45,775 nt of DNA from Planctomycetota bacterium (GTDB taxonomy: Bacteria; Planctomycetota; UBA1135; GCA-002748355): NCBI GenBank assembly GCA_002748355.1, contig PDSF01000056.1:1-45775 (forward strand). The letters are read 5' to 3'. Made by a program: the position numbers and the translations under genes. The notes below the pieces were generated by a model. It searched no databases and was not told the DNA's origin. It saw only the letters and a program-made list of their open reading frames with translations. Numbering within the stretch: position 1 is the stretch's first letter; each line of letters begins with the position of its first letter. Shown piece after piece: positions 8,905 through 17,533 of the stretch.

Positions 8905-9545
8905 CTCGTTCCTTAGCCGAGAGAAGGGCTGAGCTAGCTCGGCTTTGGTGGATCAGTCCGGGGGATGGCTTGGGACCGCAACTGGAGCAGCGTCTGCGGA
9001 CGGCGGTGCGTGCCGGGCTGCGCGGCTTCCAGCTGCGTGAGAAAGGCAGCTTTGCCGGCGAGCTACACAGGGCCGCCGAAACCTGTGTCGCGCTGATGGG
9101 CGAGGGGTATTGCTTGGTCAACGACCGGGTCGATGTCGCGCTGGCGGCCGGAGCGCATGGGGTGCATCTCGGCACCCATGCCCTCCCCGTTGCGGCAGCT
9201 CGGCGTTTGCTTGGCGCGGAGCCGCTGATCGGCGCTTCGATCCACAACGAGGCCGAGCTTGAGCGAGCCCAGGCGGAGGGGGCCGACTTCGTATTTGCTT
9301 CGCCGGTGTATCCGGTGCAGAAGCCCGGCCGCAAAACCATGCGGCCGCTCGGCCTGCCGAGACTCCAGCGCTTGCTTTCCCAGAGCCAGGTGCCGGTGCT
9401 GGCGCTTGGGGGCATCCGCCCCGAGCGGGTCGCCGAGCTCATGGATCTGGGGGTGCATGGGGTGGCGGTGCTCAGCGGCATTGGCCGCGCCGAGGATGCC
9501 GCCCTGGCCACGAGGGCCTATCTCGAAGCGCTCGGCGAGGGATGA
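8901..9545 (+). CDS. thiE: Thiamine phosphate synthase
   Basis: ThiE joins HMP-pyrophosphate and thiazole phosphate to give thiamine monophosphate in the cytosol. The 214-residue protein is a full-length TIM barrel of this family: FQLREKG (43-49, pyrophosphate end), LVNDRVDVALAAGAHGVHLG (72-91), GASIHNEAEL (111-120), FASPVYPVQKPG (132-143) and LALGGI (168-173). The ATG at 8901 overlaps the preceding stop (ATGA). The next-but-one gene is thiL, which acts on the ThiE product, so this run contains two consecutive steps of thiamine diphosphate synthesis. TenI, a ThiE-like protein without synthase activity, is the main alternative, but the NDR and SIH elements favour ThiE. Confidence 0.87.
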   Translation: MTRSLAERRAELARLWWISPGDGLGPQLEQRLRTAVRAGLRGFQLREKGSFAGELHRAAETCVALMGEGYCLVNDRVDVALAAGAHGVHLGTHALPVAAARRLLGAEPLIGASIHNEAELERAQAEGADFVFASPVYPVQKPGRKTMRPLGLPRLQRLLSQSQVPVLALGGIRPERVAELMDLGVHGVAVLSGIGRAEDAALATRAYLEALGEG

Positions 9546-10057
9546 ACAGCCAAACTCCAGTCCGGTACCTGAAGCGGCTGCGCTGGACCCTGCTGGGGCT
9601 GGCCTTCTTGCTGGTCTACTTCTTCGTCTTCCAGCGCTACGTCTACCAGCGGGTCGAGAACCAGAGCGCCGCCGCCATGTCGGGGCCGATGGTGGTGGGG
9701 GACCGTCACCTGATCGACACCGAGCCTGGGGACGAGTTGTTGGCGGAGTGGATCGTCGCCTTTTGGAGCAGCGCGCGGGAGCTCTGTTGGAGCCGGGTGC
9801 GTGGGGTGCCGGGGCAACGGCTGCGCAAGCAGGGCGAGCGCTGGGGCATCGAGGCGGCGAACGGCAGCTTCGATCCTTTCGCGCCCAGGGTGACGTTCGA
9901 TTCTTCCTTGGATGGGTATTGCTTGCAGCCAGGCGAATACCTGCTGCTGAACGATCGCCTCGATGCTCCCTATCCGGACTCGCGCTTTCTCGGGCCCGTG
10001 GATCGTGAGAGCATCCTCTACCGCATGGTCTTTCACTTCGGCTCGGGGAATGGCTGA
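9542..10057 (+). CDS. Signal peptidase I-like protein lacking catalytic residues
   Basis: This 171-residue protein has one N-terminal membrane helix (about 13-30) and then the S26 signal-peptidase layout. Box E is well kept (LNDRLDAPYPDSRFLGPVDR, 136-155), matching the family GDNR...SxDSRxFGPV pattern, and a box D equivalent is seen at SRVRGVPGQ (84-92). The two catalytic residues appear to be lost: the Ser of the usual SMxPT element aligns with Ala45 (AMSGPMVVGD, 45-54), and the Lys of KRVVGLPGD aligns with Ser84. It is therefore probably not an active protease. It overlaps thiE by 4 bases and thiL by 8 bases, so it is translated with them. An intact signal peptidase is encoded at 34162. Its function is unknown. 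Confidence 0.72.
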   Translation: MNSQTPVRYLKRLRWTLLGLAFLLVYFFVFQRYVYQRVENQSAAAMSGPMVVGDRHLIDTEPGDELLAEWIVAFWSSARELCWSRVRGVPGQRLRKQGERWGIEAANGSFDPFAPRVTFDSSLDGYCLQPGEYLLLNDRLDAPYPDSRFLGPVDRESILYRMVFHFGSGNG

Positions 10058-10964
10058 GTTCGAGAGCGGCGATTTGAGCTTCCTGCGCCAGTTGCTCGGC
10101 GGCGATGGGCTGAATGGTCCTGGGGACGATGCTGCGGTTTTTCCTGCCCGCGGCCGGGTCGTTGCTAGCTGTGACGCCTTGATCGAAGGCGTGCACTTCG
10201 AAGCAGGGACGCCGGTGGCGCAGATCGCCCACAAGCTCCTGCACCGCAACCTCTCCGATCTGGCGGCGATGGGGGCGCGTCCGGGCCAGGTGCTCTGCTG
10301 CTTCCAGTTCTCGCCGGACTGGGGGACGCGGCAGCGCCGAGCCCTGTATCGCGGCTTGCAGCGGAGCTGCGTCGGGGCGGCGGTCGATTGGGTCGGCGGA
10401 GACCTGGCGGCGACGCCGGGGCCGACCAGCCTGCAGCTCACCGTGCTCGGGGCACCTGCCGGCAAGCGTGTGCTGCGGCGCTCGGCGCTGCGCCCAGGGG
10501 ATCTGCTGGCGGTCAGCGGGCCGCTGGGGGACTCCTTTGCCAGTGGACACCACCTCCGCTTTCGCGCCCGGGTCGAGCTGGGGATCCGCCTCGCGACTCG
10601 GCACCCTGTCCACGCGGCGATGGATTTGAGCGATGGGCTGGCCCTGGATCTCTCGCGGATGCTGAAGGCCTCAGGGGGGCTGGGCGCTCAGCTCGAAGCG
10701 GCGGCCCTGCCCCTGCGCCCGAGCCTGCGCGGAGCACCCGATGAGAGCGCCTGGAGCCAGGCTTTGGGCGATGGGGAGGATTATGAGTTGCTCATTGGCT
10801 TTGCGCCGCGGGCCCTGGCCCAACTGAAGGCTGATCCCGAAATCCCTAGGCAGCTCTGTCGGCCGATTGGTGTGGTCGAATCGAGGCCCGGACTCAGGCT
10901 TCTGTATCCGGATACTTCCGTGAAGGCCTGCCCTTTGCGAGGATGGCTCCATGGCCAAGCATGA
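10050..10964 (+). CDS. thiL: Thiamine-monophosphate kinase
   Basis: ThiL phosphorylates thiamine monophosphate to the active cofactor thiamine diphosphate. The 304-residue protein shows the family pattern in order: GPGDDAAVF, the Mg/ATP-binding CDALIEGVHF, HKLLHRNLSDLAAMGARP, VGGDLAATPG, MDLSDGLALDLSRM, and GEDYELL. The ATG at 10050 was chosen because it starts the conserved ESGDLSFLRQLL region and overlaps the preceding gene by 8 bases. Its own 3' end overlaps tsaE by 14 bases. With thiE in the same transcript it covers the last two steps of thiamine diphosphate synthesis. No TPP riboswitch is visible in front of the run, which starts inside the helicase genes. Confidence 0.93.
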   Translation: MAEFESGDLSFLRQLLGGDGLNGPGDDAAVFPARGRVVASCDALIEGVHFEAGTPVAQIAHKLLHRNLSDLAAMGARPGQVLCCFQFSPDWGTRQRRALYRGLQRSCVGAAVDWVGGDLAATPGPTSLQLTVLGAPAGKRVLRRSALRPGDLLAVSGPLGDSFASGHHLRFRARVELGIRLATRHPVHAAMDLSDGLALDLSRMLKASGGLGAQLEAAALPLRPSLRGAPDESAWSQALGDGEDYELLIGFAPRALAQLKADPEIPRQLCRPIGVVESRPGLRLLYPDTSVKACPLRGWLHGQA

Positions 10965-11436
10965 GTTCCTACTCCAGTGCTTTAGTCGAGGCCCCGAAGA
11001 AACCGAGGCGCTGGGCGCCGCTCTCGGCCGCCTCTTGCAGATCGGTGAAGGCGTTGCCCTGCGCGGAGAACTCGGCGCCGGCAAGACGGTCTTCGTGCGC
11101 GGCCTGGCGCAGGGCCTCGAAGTGGACGAACCGGGAGAGGTTCGTAGCCCGACCTACCTTCTGATGGTCGAACACCCGGGGCCGATCCCGCTACTCCACC
11201 TCGATGCCTACTTTGCCAAACGGGGCAATGACTTCCTCGCCGATGGGGGGCAGGCCTATCTCAGCGAGGCGGGGGTCGTTGCCATCGAGTGGGCGGAGAA
11301 GCTCAGTGCTCAGCTGCCCGAGGACTTCCTCGTCATCGAGCTTGAGCATTGCAGCGAGGAGCAGCGTCGCTTGCGAATCATGGGCCAGCGCGAGCGCTGG
11401 GGGCAGAGAATCCGACAGATTGCCGATGAGAGTTGA
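10951..11436 (+). CDS. tsaE: tRNA t6A-modification ATPase TsaE
   Basis: TsaE is the ATPase that works with TsaB and TsaD to make threonylcarbamoyl-adenosine-37 in tRNAs. The 161-residue protein is of normal length: Walker A GELGAGKTVFVRG (about 40-52), the switch-like SPTYLLM (70-76), HLDAYF (88-93), and the Walker B-type IEWAEK (114-119). It overlaps thiL by 14 bases. tsaB and tsaD are not in the window. The ATG at 10951 is the first in frame and gives the expected N-terminus. Confidence 0.92.
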   Translation: MAKHEFLLQCFSRGPEETEALGAALGRLLQIGEGVALRGELGAGKTVFVRGLAQGLEVDEPGEVRSPTYLLMVEHPGPIPLLHLDAYFAKRGNDFLADGGQAYLSEAGVVAIEWAEKLSAQLPEDFLVIELEHCSEEQRRLRIMGQRERWGQRIRQIADES

Positions 11437-11507
11437 ACCGGCGCCGGGGCTTGCCGTTTCGCCGCCACCTCGCCGAAGATTGCCCTTTTAGCCGGATTGG
11501 AGTCCGA

Positions 11508-12269
11508 ATGAGCTTGCCGCCAGAGAAACCGGGACCAGAGCGGGAAAGCCCGGACACGGAACCATCAGGCACGGCTGGGTGGCGCCGCCGCGCGATGGGC
11601 TCGGCAAAACAGTTCGAGGAAGGTCAGGCGGAAGGCGAAATCGAGGTTCAGGATGATCTCCTGAACCGCTTTCGTTTGGGAGATGCCGCGGCCTTCTCGG
11701 AGATCGTCGGGCGCTTCCAGGACAAGCTCGTGCGCTTCTTTTTCCGGCTTTGCTGGGACCGGGACCGGGCCGAGGACTTCGCCCAGGACGTCTTCCTGAA
11801 GTTGCTGCGCGGAGCCCGCAACTACCGGCCGCAGGGCAAGCTCTCGACCTACCTGTTCAAGATCGCGACCAATCGCTGGATCGACTACTACCGCTCGCTG
11901 CAGCCTCGTCCCAGGCTCCGCAGCCTGAACAGCTCGCTCTTCGAGGACGAAACCCCGCTAGCGGACCGCATCCCGGCTGAGATCGGCGAACCCAGCGCCG
12001 CCAGCGAGTCGGACGAAGAACGCGCCGAGCTACGCAAGGCCTTGCATCAGCTCTCCCTGCCACACCGTTTGGTCTTCGAGCTGGCGGTGCATCAGAGCCT
12101 CCCCTACCAAGAGATCTCGGTGCTGCTCAATATCCCCGAGGGCACGGTCAAGTCGCGGATGCACAACAGCGTCAAGGCGCTACGGCGCTTGATCGAGGAG
12201 GGACGAGCTCAGCGGGGCGAGGACTTTCCAGGAAGCAAAGGACGGCGGCGCTTTCGGCGGCATGCCTAA
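11508..12269 (+). CDS. ECF-type RNA polymerase sigma factor
   Basis: The 253-residue protein has sigma region 2 (RFRLGDAAAFSEIVGRF ... WDRDRAEDFAQDVFLKLLRG, then YLFKIATNRWIDYYR) and region 4 (LPHRLVFELAVHQSLPYQEI, IPEGTVKSRMHNSVKALRRL), with no regions 1.2 or 3, as in group 4 (ECF) sigma factors. About 55 residues of polar N-terminal extension precede region 2. I chose ATG 11508 because GGAG lies about 8 bases upstream; a TTG at 11433 overlapping tsaE and an ATG at 11595 are alternatives. The next gene, 54 bases downstream, encodes a membrane protein and may be its regulator. Confidence 0.85.
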   Translation: MSLPPEKPGPERESPDTEPSGTAGWRRRAMGSAKQFEEGQAEGEIEVQDDLLNRFRLGDAAAFSEIVGRFQDKLVRFFFRLCWDRDRAEDFAQDVFLKLLRGARNYRPQGKLSTYLFKIATNRWIDYYRSLQPRPRLRSLNSSLFEDETPLADRIPAEIGEPSAASESDEERAELRKALHQLSLPHRLVFELAVHQSLPYQEISVLLNIPEGTVKSRMHNSVKALRRLIEEGRAQRGEDFPGSKGRRRFRRHA

Positions 12270-12323
12270 GTCGGCTTCGTTGCGAGAAAAGGCTAGCGCG
12301 CCCAAACCGTTCGAGGACCCATC

Positions 12324-13793
12324 ATGAGCGACGAGCCCCAGGACGAAGCTCGCCAGGAGCCGAAGCCGCCGCTTTCGGTCTGGAATGATCCAGAGTTCGC
12401 TGCCAATGCTGGCAGGGATCTCCTGGAGCAGCTGCGTGCGCTTGAGGAGCCGGAGCCCAGTCAGGAACTCGGGGCCAGTCAGAAGTTCGGTGCCAGCCTG
12501 CGTGCCCAGGTCCTGAAGCGCAGCCGCCGACTACTCCGTGCCCGCAACCTCGGAGAGCAGCTGAACCTGGCCTGGCATGCGGTCCTTTTGACGGCGCGGC
12601 GTTCTTGGGCTTTCCGCCTCGCGTTCTTGGGGCTGTTTTTGAGTCTTGGTTTCCTCTTGGGCCGCGAGCTGTGGTGGAGCTTTGAGGAGCACCGGATCAT
12701 CAGCCAAGGGAAGGAGCTGGTCGAGCGTGCCCGTGAGGACGGTGGCATGGTGCTCGCTGAGGAGGCGCTAAGCGAGAAGCCGAGTTCGAAGCCTAAGGTC
12801 GCACCCGGCAAGGCGGCGGATCGTCAGGCTTGGCTGCGCTCGGAGAACGAGCTTCGGCGCCTGCGCGAACTCTTCGATGAACGGGCGACACCTGAATACC
12901 AGCGACGCCTGCTTGAGATTGCCGGGGTCGATCTGAGGGTGCAGCGGCGTATTGGCTACCTTGCCGGTGGCGTGGCTGCGGGGCTGCGGAAGCGGCTGCT
13001 GCGCCTGCCCGAGAACGACTACGACACGGTGGAGGAGCTTTCGCTGGGCCTGCGGGCGCTCTTGGCCTCTGGGTCGATGCTCGAAGATAGCCCGCACCGG
13101 GAGGTCTCTCTTGCGGTGCTGGCGCGTCTCGAGTCGCTGCTGGTCGACCTGGCGAAGCCGGAGCGGATTGCCTCCTTTACCCTGGCGCTCGCCGGTTACT
13201 TGGAGGGCGTCCTGCAAAGTGGGGATCGTGGGCGTCTGGATGCCCTGAGCCGCTATGTCACAGCCCTTGCCGACATGGAGCTGGGCTTGCAGCGCCGGGC
13301 TGAGCGCTTAGCGCGTGGAGAGCGTCTCCAAGACGGGAGTCGCGCCTTGCCGCTGACGCACTGGGCCACGCCCTTGGCGGCCTTGGTCGATGCTGGAGTG
13401 CTGCTGCGCTTTGCTCCGGCCCTCGGAGTCTTGCCGGATCGTTGCCGCCAGCTCCGGGAGAACATGGTCGCGCACCTGGTCCTGCGCGGAAAGCGCGGGC
13501 CGCGGATGCGAGCGTCCTGCCAGGCGGCGCAGCTCTTCGCCTTCTCCGACCTGGTCGACCGGGAGGGACTCAAGGCTCGGCTCCAGGGCTATCGTCTCTA
13601 CCCGGACCGTTTGGCGGGCGACGTGCGCAGTGTCCGCTACCTCGCTTGGGGGGCGAAGCCGATGGGCTACGGCTTTGCCCGGGTGAACCAAGCTCTGCGG
13701 CATTTCGTGGCCAACCACGAGCCACGAACCCTGGTCGATCGTTCGGCGCTCTTGCTGGTGCAGCTCTTCTACGTCGCGCCGCATTTCGACTGA
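12324..13793 (+). CDS. Single-span membrane protein of unknown family next to the sigma factor
   Basis: I do not recognise this 489-residue protein. It has a polar, Glu/Pro-rich N-terminus (1-60), a basic stretch (KRSRRLLRARNL, 65-76), one clear membrane helix (about 98-113, FRLAFLGLFLSLGFLLG) and a large helical region on the far side with several LxxL-type repeats. The topology, N-terminus inside by the positive-inside rule, and the position 54 bases after an ECF sigma gene would suit a membrane regulator such as an anti-sigma factor, but no zinc-binding HxxxCxxC or other anti-sigma signature is visible, so that role is only an inference from position. The ATG at 12324 follows GAGGACCCATC, a usable ribosome site. 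Confidence 0.7.
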   Translation: MSDEPQDEARQEPKPPLSVWNDPEFAANAGRDLLEQLRALEEPEPSQELGASQKFGASLRAQVLKRSRRLLRARNLGEQLNLAWHAVLLTARRSWAFRLAFLGLFLSLGFLLGRELWWSFEEHRIISQGKELVERAREDGGMVLAEEALSEKPSSKPKVAPGKAADRQAWLRSENELRRLRELFDERATPEYQRRLLEIAGVDLRVQRRIGYLAGGVAAGLRKRLLRLPENDYDTVEELSLGLRALLASGSMLEDSPHREVSLAVLARLESLLVDLAKPERIASFTLALAGYLEGVLQSGDRGRLDALSRYVTALADMELGLQRRAERLARGERLQDGSRALPLTHWATPLAALVDAGVLLRFAPALGVLPDRCRQLRENMVAHLVLRGKRGPRMRASCQAAQLFAFSDLVDREGLKARLQGYRLYPDRLAGDVRSVRYLAWGAKPMGYGFARVNQALRHFVANHEPRTLVDRSALLLVQLFYVAPHFD

Positions 13794-13851
13794 GTGGCAG
13801 CTTTGGGTGGGCTTTAGGTCGCGAGTATCCCCAGCTCATCGCAAGTCAATG

Positions 13852-13895
13852 CTTGGGCTGGGCCCTTATGGCACTATCCTCCCGGTCATAAGGAG
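13852..13895 (+). promoter_or_regulatory. Candidate promoter and strong ribosome site for the TolC-like gene
   Basis: TTGGGC near 13853 and TATCCT at 13874-13879 are separated by about 16 bases and could be -35 and -10 elements. AAGGAG at 13890-13895, 8 bases before the TTG at 13904, is the best Shine-Dalgarno in this area and fixes the unusual TTG as the start of the next gene. Confidence 0.4.
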
Positions 13896-13903
13896 AAAAC
13901 ACC

Positions 13904-15574
13904 TTGCTCAAACGCCTACGTCTCATTTCAGTGATTGGAGTTCTCGCCGCCGTTCCGCTATCTGCGCAGGGCAGCTCAGCTCAGGGCAGCTCAGCTCAGG
14001 AAAGGCCGAAGGCAGAGAAGGCAGAGAAGGCAGAAGCGGGAAAAAAGCCAGAGGCGATCGAGCTGCTGCTTGAGAAGCGTCCGGAAATACCGACGGACAA
14101 TCGCGGGGGACGCATCGTCAAGTTGTCCTTGCAGGACTGCCTGCGCCTCGGCAGCGAAGCCAATATCGACCTGCGCATCAATGCCTTGCTCGAGCGGATC
14201 GCACGCGAGGACAGCATCGCGGCGCAGGGGCAGTTCGACACCGAGTTCTTCCTCGATGGCTCCTGGCGGCGGGTGGAATCGCCGGCGCGTAGTTCGATTC
14301 AGCCGAGCTCGGTGGTCAAGACCTACGGCGGCAAGATCGGCTTCCGCAAGAAGTTCATGAGCGGCCTCGTCGCCGAACTCTCCTACGGGCCGCAGTACAC
14401 CGAACAGAAGGTCAACTCTAGCTTCGCCTTTCCCGACGACTTCTTCAGCGGCAGCCTCGGCCTCAGTCTCAGGCAGCCGTTATTGCGTGGCGCGTGGTGG
14501 GACTACCATGGGGCTGAGATTGAGAAGGCCAAGCATGAGTACGCCGCCCGCGGCTACGAGTACCAGCGCAACCAGCAGATGATCCTGCAGTCGATTGCGA
14601 CGGCCTACTACGAGCTTGCCTTTGCTCGGGAAAACTGGGGAGTGCGTTACTTCTCTTTGGAGCTGGCACGTGAACGTCTGCGCAACACCGAGAGTCGGAT
14701 TCGCTTCGGCGGCCTGGCCGCGCGCGACCGCATCGCCCACGAAGCCGAGGTTGCTCGCAAGCAAGAGGAGCTGATCTTGGCCGAGACCACCATCCTCGAT
14801 GCAGAGGATGCTCTCCGGCGCCTGGTGATGGGCTTCCGCTCTGAGAAGGACTGGGATCTGGTCATCGTGACCACGGTCGACTTGAAGAAGGGAGATCCCA
14901 AGATCGACTTGCCGACATGGCGCGAAGCTGCCTTGGTCGCTCGCAAGAACCGTCCGGACGCCTTGGCGCTGATGCGGCGAGTGCAGGGGGCCAAGCTCAA
15001 CGAGATGGTGGCTGACAAGAATCTGCTGCCCCAGCTCGATCTCAGTGCCGGCTACTCGTCTGCGGCACAGCGTGACAATTTTGGCGAGCTCAACAGCGAT
15101 TTTTGGGAGGGGGAGTATCCCTCCTACAACGTGCAGTTGCAGTTCTCGGTGCCGCTGGGCAACCGAGTGGCGCGTTCGCGATACGAGAAGGCTCGTCTCG
15201 AAGTCCGCCGGCTGATGACTCAGTTGAGCATCCTCCACATCGACATCATTCGCGAAGTGCGCGACGCGATCCGCCGACTCGAAAGGCTGGAAAAGTCGAT
15301 CAAGGCGGCCGAAGAGAGCGTTCGCCTCGCCCGCAACAATCTCGAGGCCGAGCAGATCAAGTTGCGTCACGATAGCTCGATACAGTTCGAGGTGCAGGAA
15401 CGCGCCAATGAGCTGAGCGCTGCCGCTTCGCGCCTGATCCGCGCCCGTTTCGACTACCGCCATGCTTGGTTCCAGCTGCTGGCGGTGCAGGGACGGCTTA
15501 CCGAGTTTTCACGCCTGCCGGAGCCCGCAGCGTCCGATGAGGACGAGAAGAGCGAAAAGGGCCAGGACAAGTAA
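13904..15574 (+). CDS. TolC-family outer-membrane efflux channel protein
   Basis: This 556-residue protein has a signal peptide (LKRLRLISVIGVLAAVPLSA, cleaved before QG) and then a low-complexity stretch with three copies of a SSAQ-like repeat and a KAEKAEKAEAGKK run. The rest is an outer-membrane efflux protein: LSLQDCLRLGSEANIDLRIN opening the first repeat, long amphipathic helices (IAREDSIAAQGQFD; ATAYYELAFARENWGVRYFS; ARERLRNTESRIRFGG) and the second repeat from about 330 (ALVARKNRPDALALMRRV ... LSAGYSSAAQRD ... LQFSVPLGNRVARSRYEKAR). It would form a trimeric channel across the outer membrane. No inner-membrane pump or adaptor gene is adjacent. The start is TTG, set by AAGGAG eight bases upstream. 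The gene itself is evidence that the organism has an outer membrane. Confidence 0.88.
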   Translation: MLKRLRLISVIGVLAAVPLSAQGSSAQGSSAQERPKAEKAEKAEAGKKPEAIELLLEKRPEIPTDNRGGRIVKLSLQDCLRLGSEANIDLRINALLERIAREDSIAAQGQFDTEFFLDGSWRRVESPARSSIQPSSVVKTYGGKIGFRKKFMSGLVAELSYGPQYTEQKVNSSFAFPDDFFSGSLGLSLRQPLLRGAWWDYHGAEIEKAKHEYAARGYEYQRNQQMILQSIATAYYELAFARENWGVRYFSLELARERLRNTESRIRFGGLAARDRIAHEAEVARKQEELILAETTILDAEDALRRLVMGFRSEKDWDLVIVTTVDLKKGDPKIDLPTWREAALVARKNRPDALALMRRVQGAKLNEMVADKNLLPQLDLSAGYSSAAQRDNFGELNSDFWEGEYPSYNVQLQFSVPLGNRVARSRYEKARLEVRRLMTQLSILHIDIIREVRDAIRRLERLEKSIKAAEESVRLARNNLEAEQIKLRHDSSIQFEVQERANELSAAASRLIRARFDYRHAWFQLLAVQGRLTEFSRLPEPAASDEDEKSEKGQDK

Positions 15575-15695
15575 GCGCCGATCCGGGCGCTCAAAGGGCG
15601 CTCGGCTGCTGCCCGGATAGCCCTGAGTGACGTGCGGCCTTCTCCCGACTAACGAGGCTCTTTCCCCCGAAGCCTCGGGGCAGACCAGGAAGATC

Positions 15696-17411
15696 ATGCT
15701 CATGTTTCGAACTCTGCTTATCGGCTCCGTTGCCCTCGCAGTCCTCGCTTGTAGCGAGCCAAAAGATCCGGTGAGCATTGCGCCACCGCCCCCCGCCCTC
15801 GACTCGCCGAGCAAGGCGGCTCCCTATCTCTTCTCGCGAAGCGAGCAGATCGATCGCTTGGTAGAAAAGCTGGTCGGGCAGGGGTCTAGCGCCAGTTGGA
15901 ACTTTGCGAAGACCTTCATCAAGGAGCAGGACGACCCAGAGCTCAGCCGGGCTTTGATTCGCTTCTTTGAGCGTTGTCGGCTCAACACCGGAGACAACGC
16001 CGGCTTGCGGACCACGATCCAGGTGATGTCGAGTTCGGGCCTTCAGGTCTACGCCCAGCCGCTTGCAGACATGGATCGACATCCGGATCAGAGCGTTCGC
16101 GACGAGGCGATGAAGGCGCTGATCCGCTGCGCCTCTCCCGAGGTCGTTGACGATTTTGTCGCCCGCTTCCAAAAGGTGGATGTGCGGCGGCGCTCCCAGT
16201 TCATGCGCATTTTTGCGCTGAAGTTGGAGCCCGTACGGGCAGTGCCCCTGCTTCGGGCAGAGCTTGGTGCTCGTCTTTCTCCCGAGCGCGCGGCGACCAT
16301 GCAGAAGCAGGTGCTACGAGCTCTCGAGCAGCCGGGCGTGCCCAAGGAGCTGATCCGCGGTGCTTTGAAGGGCTTCATTGCCGGCTTTCCTGCCTCGCAG
16401 CGCCTAGAGGCCGCCAAGCTCCTGCACAAGGCTGGAGGGGCTGAAGGGCGCGTGATCCTCCTCCGTCTGCTGGAGGATGCGAAGGAGCCTGATACCCGCA
16501 CGATGTACCTGCTTGCCCTGGCCGAAGGCGAGGCGCCCGAGGCGGTGCCCCTGGCTGAGGCCCTGTCCGATTCGGACAAGCCCACCGTGCTCATGGGGGT
16601 CGCCAGCTTCTTTGGCAGCATCCTGGCTCGACAGGGGGAGAAGGCTCCTGAAAACCTGCGGCGGACCTTGGAGTTCTTGGCGGAGCACGAGTCGCCGCCG
16701 GTGCGCCAGGCCGCCGTCCGGGCCTTGGGGGATCGAGGCCGCGCCTTGGTTCTGCCCCGGCTGGAGGCCTCGATCCGCAACGGCAGCGGGACAGAGCTGC
16801 GTGAGGCCATTGAGGGCGCGATTGCGCTTCAGAGCGAAGAACTCATCCCGGTCTTGATCGAGCGCCTGCAGGCCGCCAAAGGGCCGGAGCGGCGGATCTT
16901 TCTGCAAGGTCTGGGGCGCATCGGCAAGGCCCCTGGTATCGAGCCCCTGGTCGCGGAGTTCCTGGCGCCTCCGGTCTACCTACAAGCCGAGAATGGGATC
17001 GACAGCGTCTCCTACGCGGCGCTGATGCTTGGCAACATCCCCAGCGCCGCCAATCGCATGCTGCGCCTGTACGCCGAGCTGGGCGGGGTGGATGAAGCCG
17101 GCAAGCGCCTCCCCAAGTCCAAGCAGATCCAGGTGCCGCAGCGGAAGCTGCGGCGGAGCCTGGTGCGGAACACCTTGGCCCTGCTGGCACAGCAGAAGCT
17201 TGCGCCCGAGCTCAAGCAGCGACTGCGCCAGCAGTTCCTTGCGCAGGTGGAGTTCGAAAAGGATGCCGGAGACCGGATGCACGCCCTGAGCCTGGTGAAG
17301 GCGAAGATGAAGCTGGCGGACCTGACTTGGCTTGTGTCTCTGCTTCGGGCCAAGGATCAGGACCCGGAATTCGCCCGCAGGCTCAACGACTTCCTTTGGG
17401 AGTACTTCTAG
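15696..17411 (+). CDS. HEAT-repeat lipoprotein
   Basis: The 571-residue protein begins with MLMFRTLLIGSVALAVLAC followed by S, a lipoprotein signal with lipobox VLAC, so it is anchored in a membrane outside the cytoplasm. The mature part is almost entirely helical with HEAT-like repeats, for instance LIRGALKGFIAGF, RVILLRLLEDAKEPDTRTMY, EAVPLAEALSDSDKPTVLMG and SPPVRQAAVRALGDRGRALV. Such repeats usually bind other proteins. No enzyme motif is visible. ATG 15696 was chosen because it starts the signal peptide and follows AGGAAG. It lies 121 bases after the TolC-like gene, and the two may act together at the envelope, which is an inference from position only. Confidence 0.8.
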   Translation: MLMFRTLLIGSVALAVLACSEPKDPVSIAPPPPALDSPSKAAPYLFSRSEQIDRLVEKLVGQGSSASWNFAKTFIKEQDDPELSRALIRFFERCRLNTGDNAGLRTTIQVMSSSGLQVYAQPLADMDRHPDQSVRDEAMKALIRCASPEVVDDFVARFQKVDVRRRSQFMRIFALKLEPVRAVPLLRAELGARLSPERAATMQKQVLRALEQPGVPKELIRGALKGFIAGFPASQRLEAAKLLHKAGGAEGRVILLRLLEDAKEPDTRTMYLLALAEGEAPEAVPLAEALSDSDKPTVLMGVASFFGSILARQGEKAPENLRRTLEFLAEHESPPVRQAAVRALGDRGRALVLPRLEASIRNGSGTELREAIEGAIALQSEELIPVLIERLQAAKGPERRIFLQGLGRIGKAPGIEPLVAEFLAPPVYLQAENGIDSVSYAALMLGNIPSAANRMLRLYAELGGVDEAGKRLPKSKQIQVPQRKLRRSLVRNTLALLAQQKLAPELKQRLRQQFLAQVEFEKDAGDRMHALSLVKAKMKLADLTWLVSLLRAKDQDPEFARRLNDFLWEYF

Positions 17412-17436
17412 CCAGCCGCTGGGACTTTTGGCTGGC
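17411..17436 (+). terminator. Hairpin after the HEAT lipoprotein gene
   Basis: GCCAGCC at 17411-17417 pairs with GGCTGGC at 17430-17436 around a 12-base loop containing TTTT. It begins on the stop codon. No T tract follows, so termination may be partial. Confidence 0.4.
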
Positions 17437-17533
17437 CGAAAGGCGAGTACGAAGCTTTCGCGCAGATCTCGTGCCGAGTCGGGCTCAACTCTGGGGCTTG
17501 CTGAGTCGATGAGGACCGTGCTCAGGAGCCTCT

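Noticed and set aside
8700..8905. TPP riboswitch before thiE
   Set aside because: The region is coding sequence of the helicase partner and thiE starts by overlap; no thi-box sequence was found.
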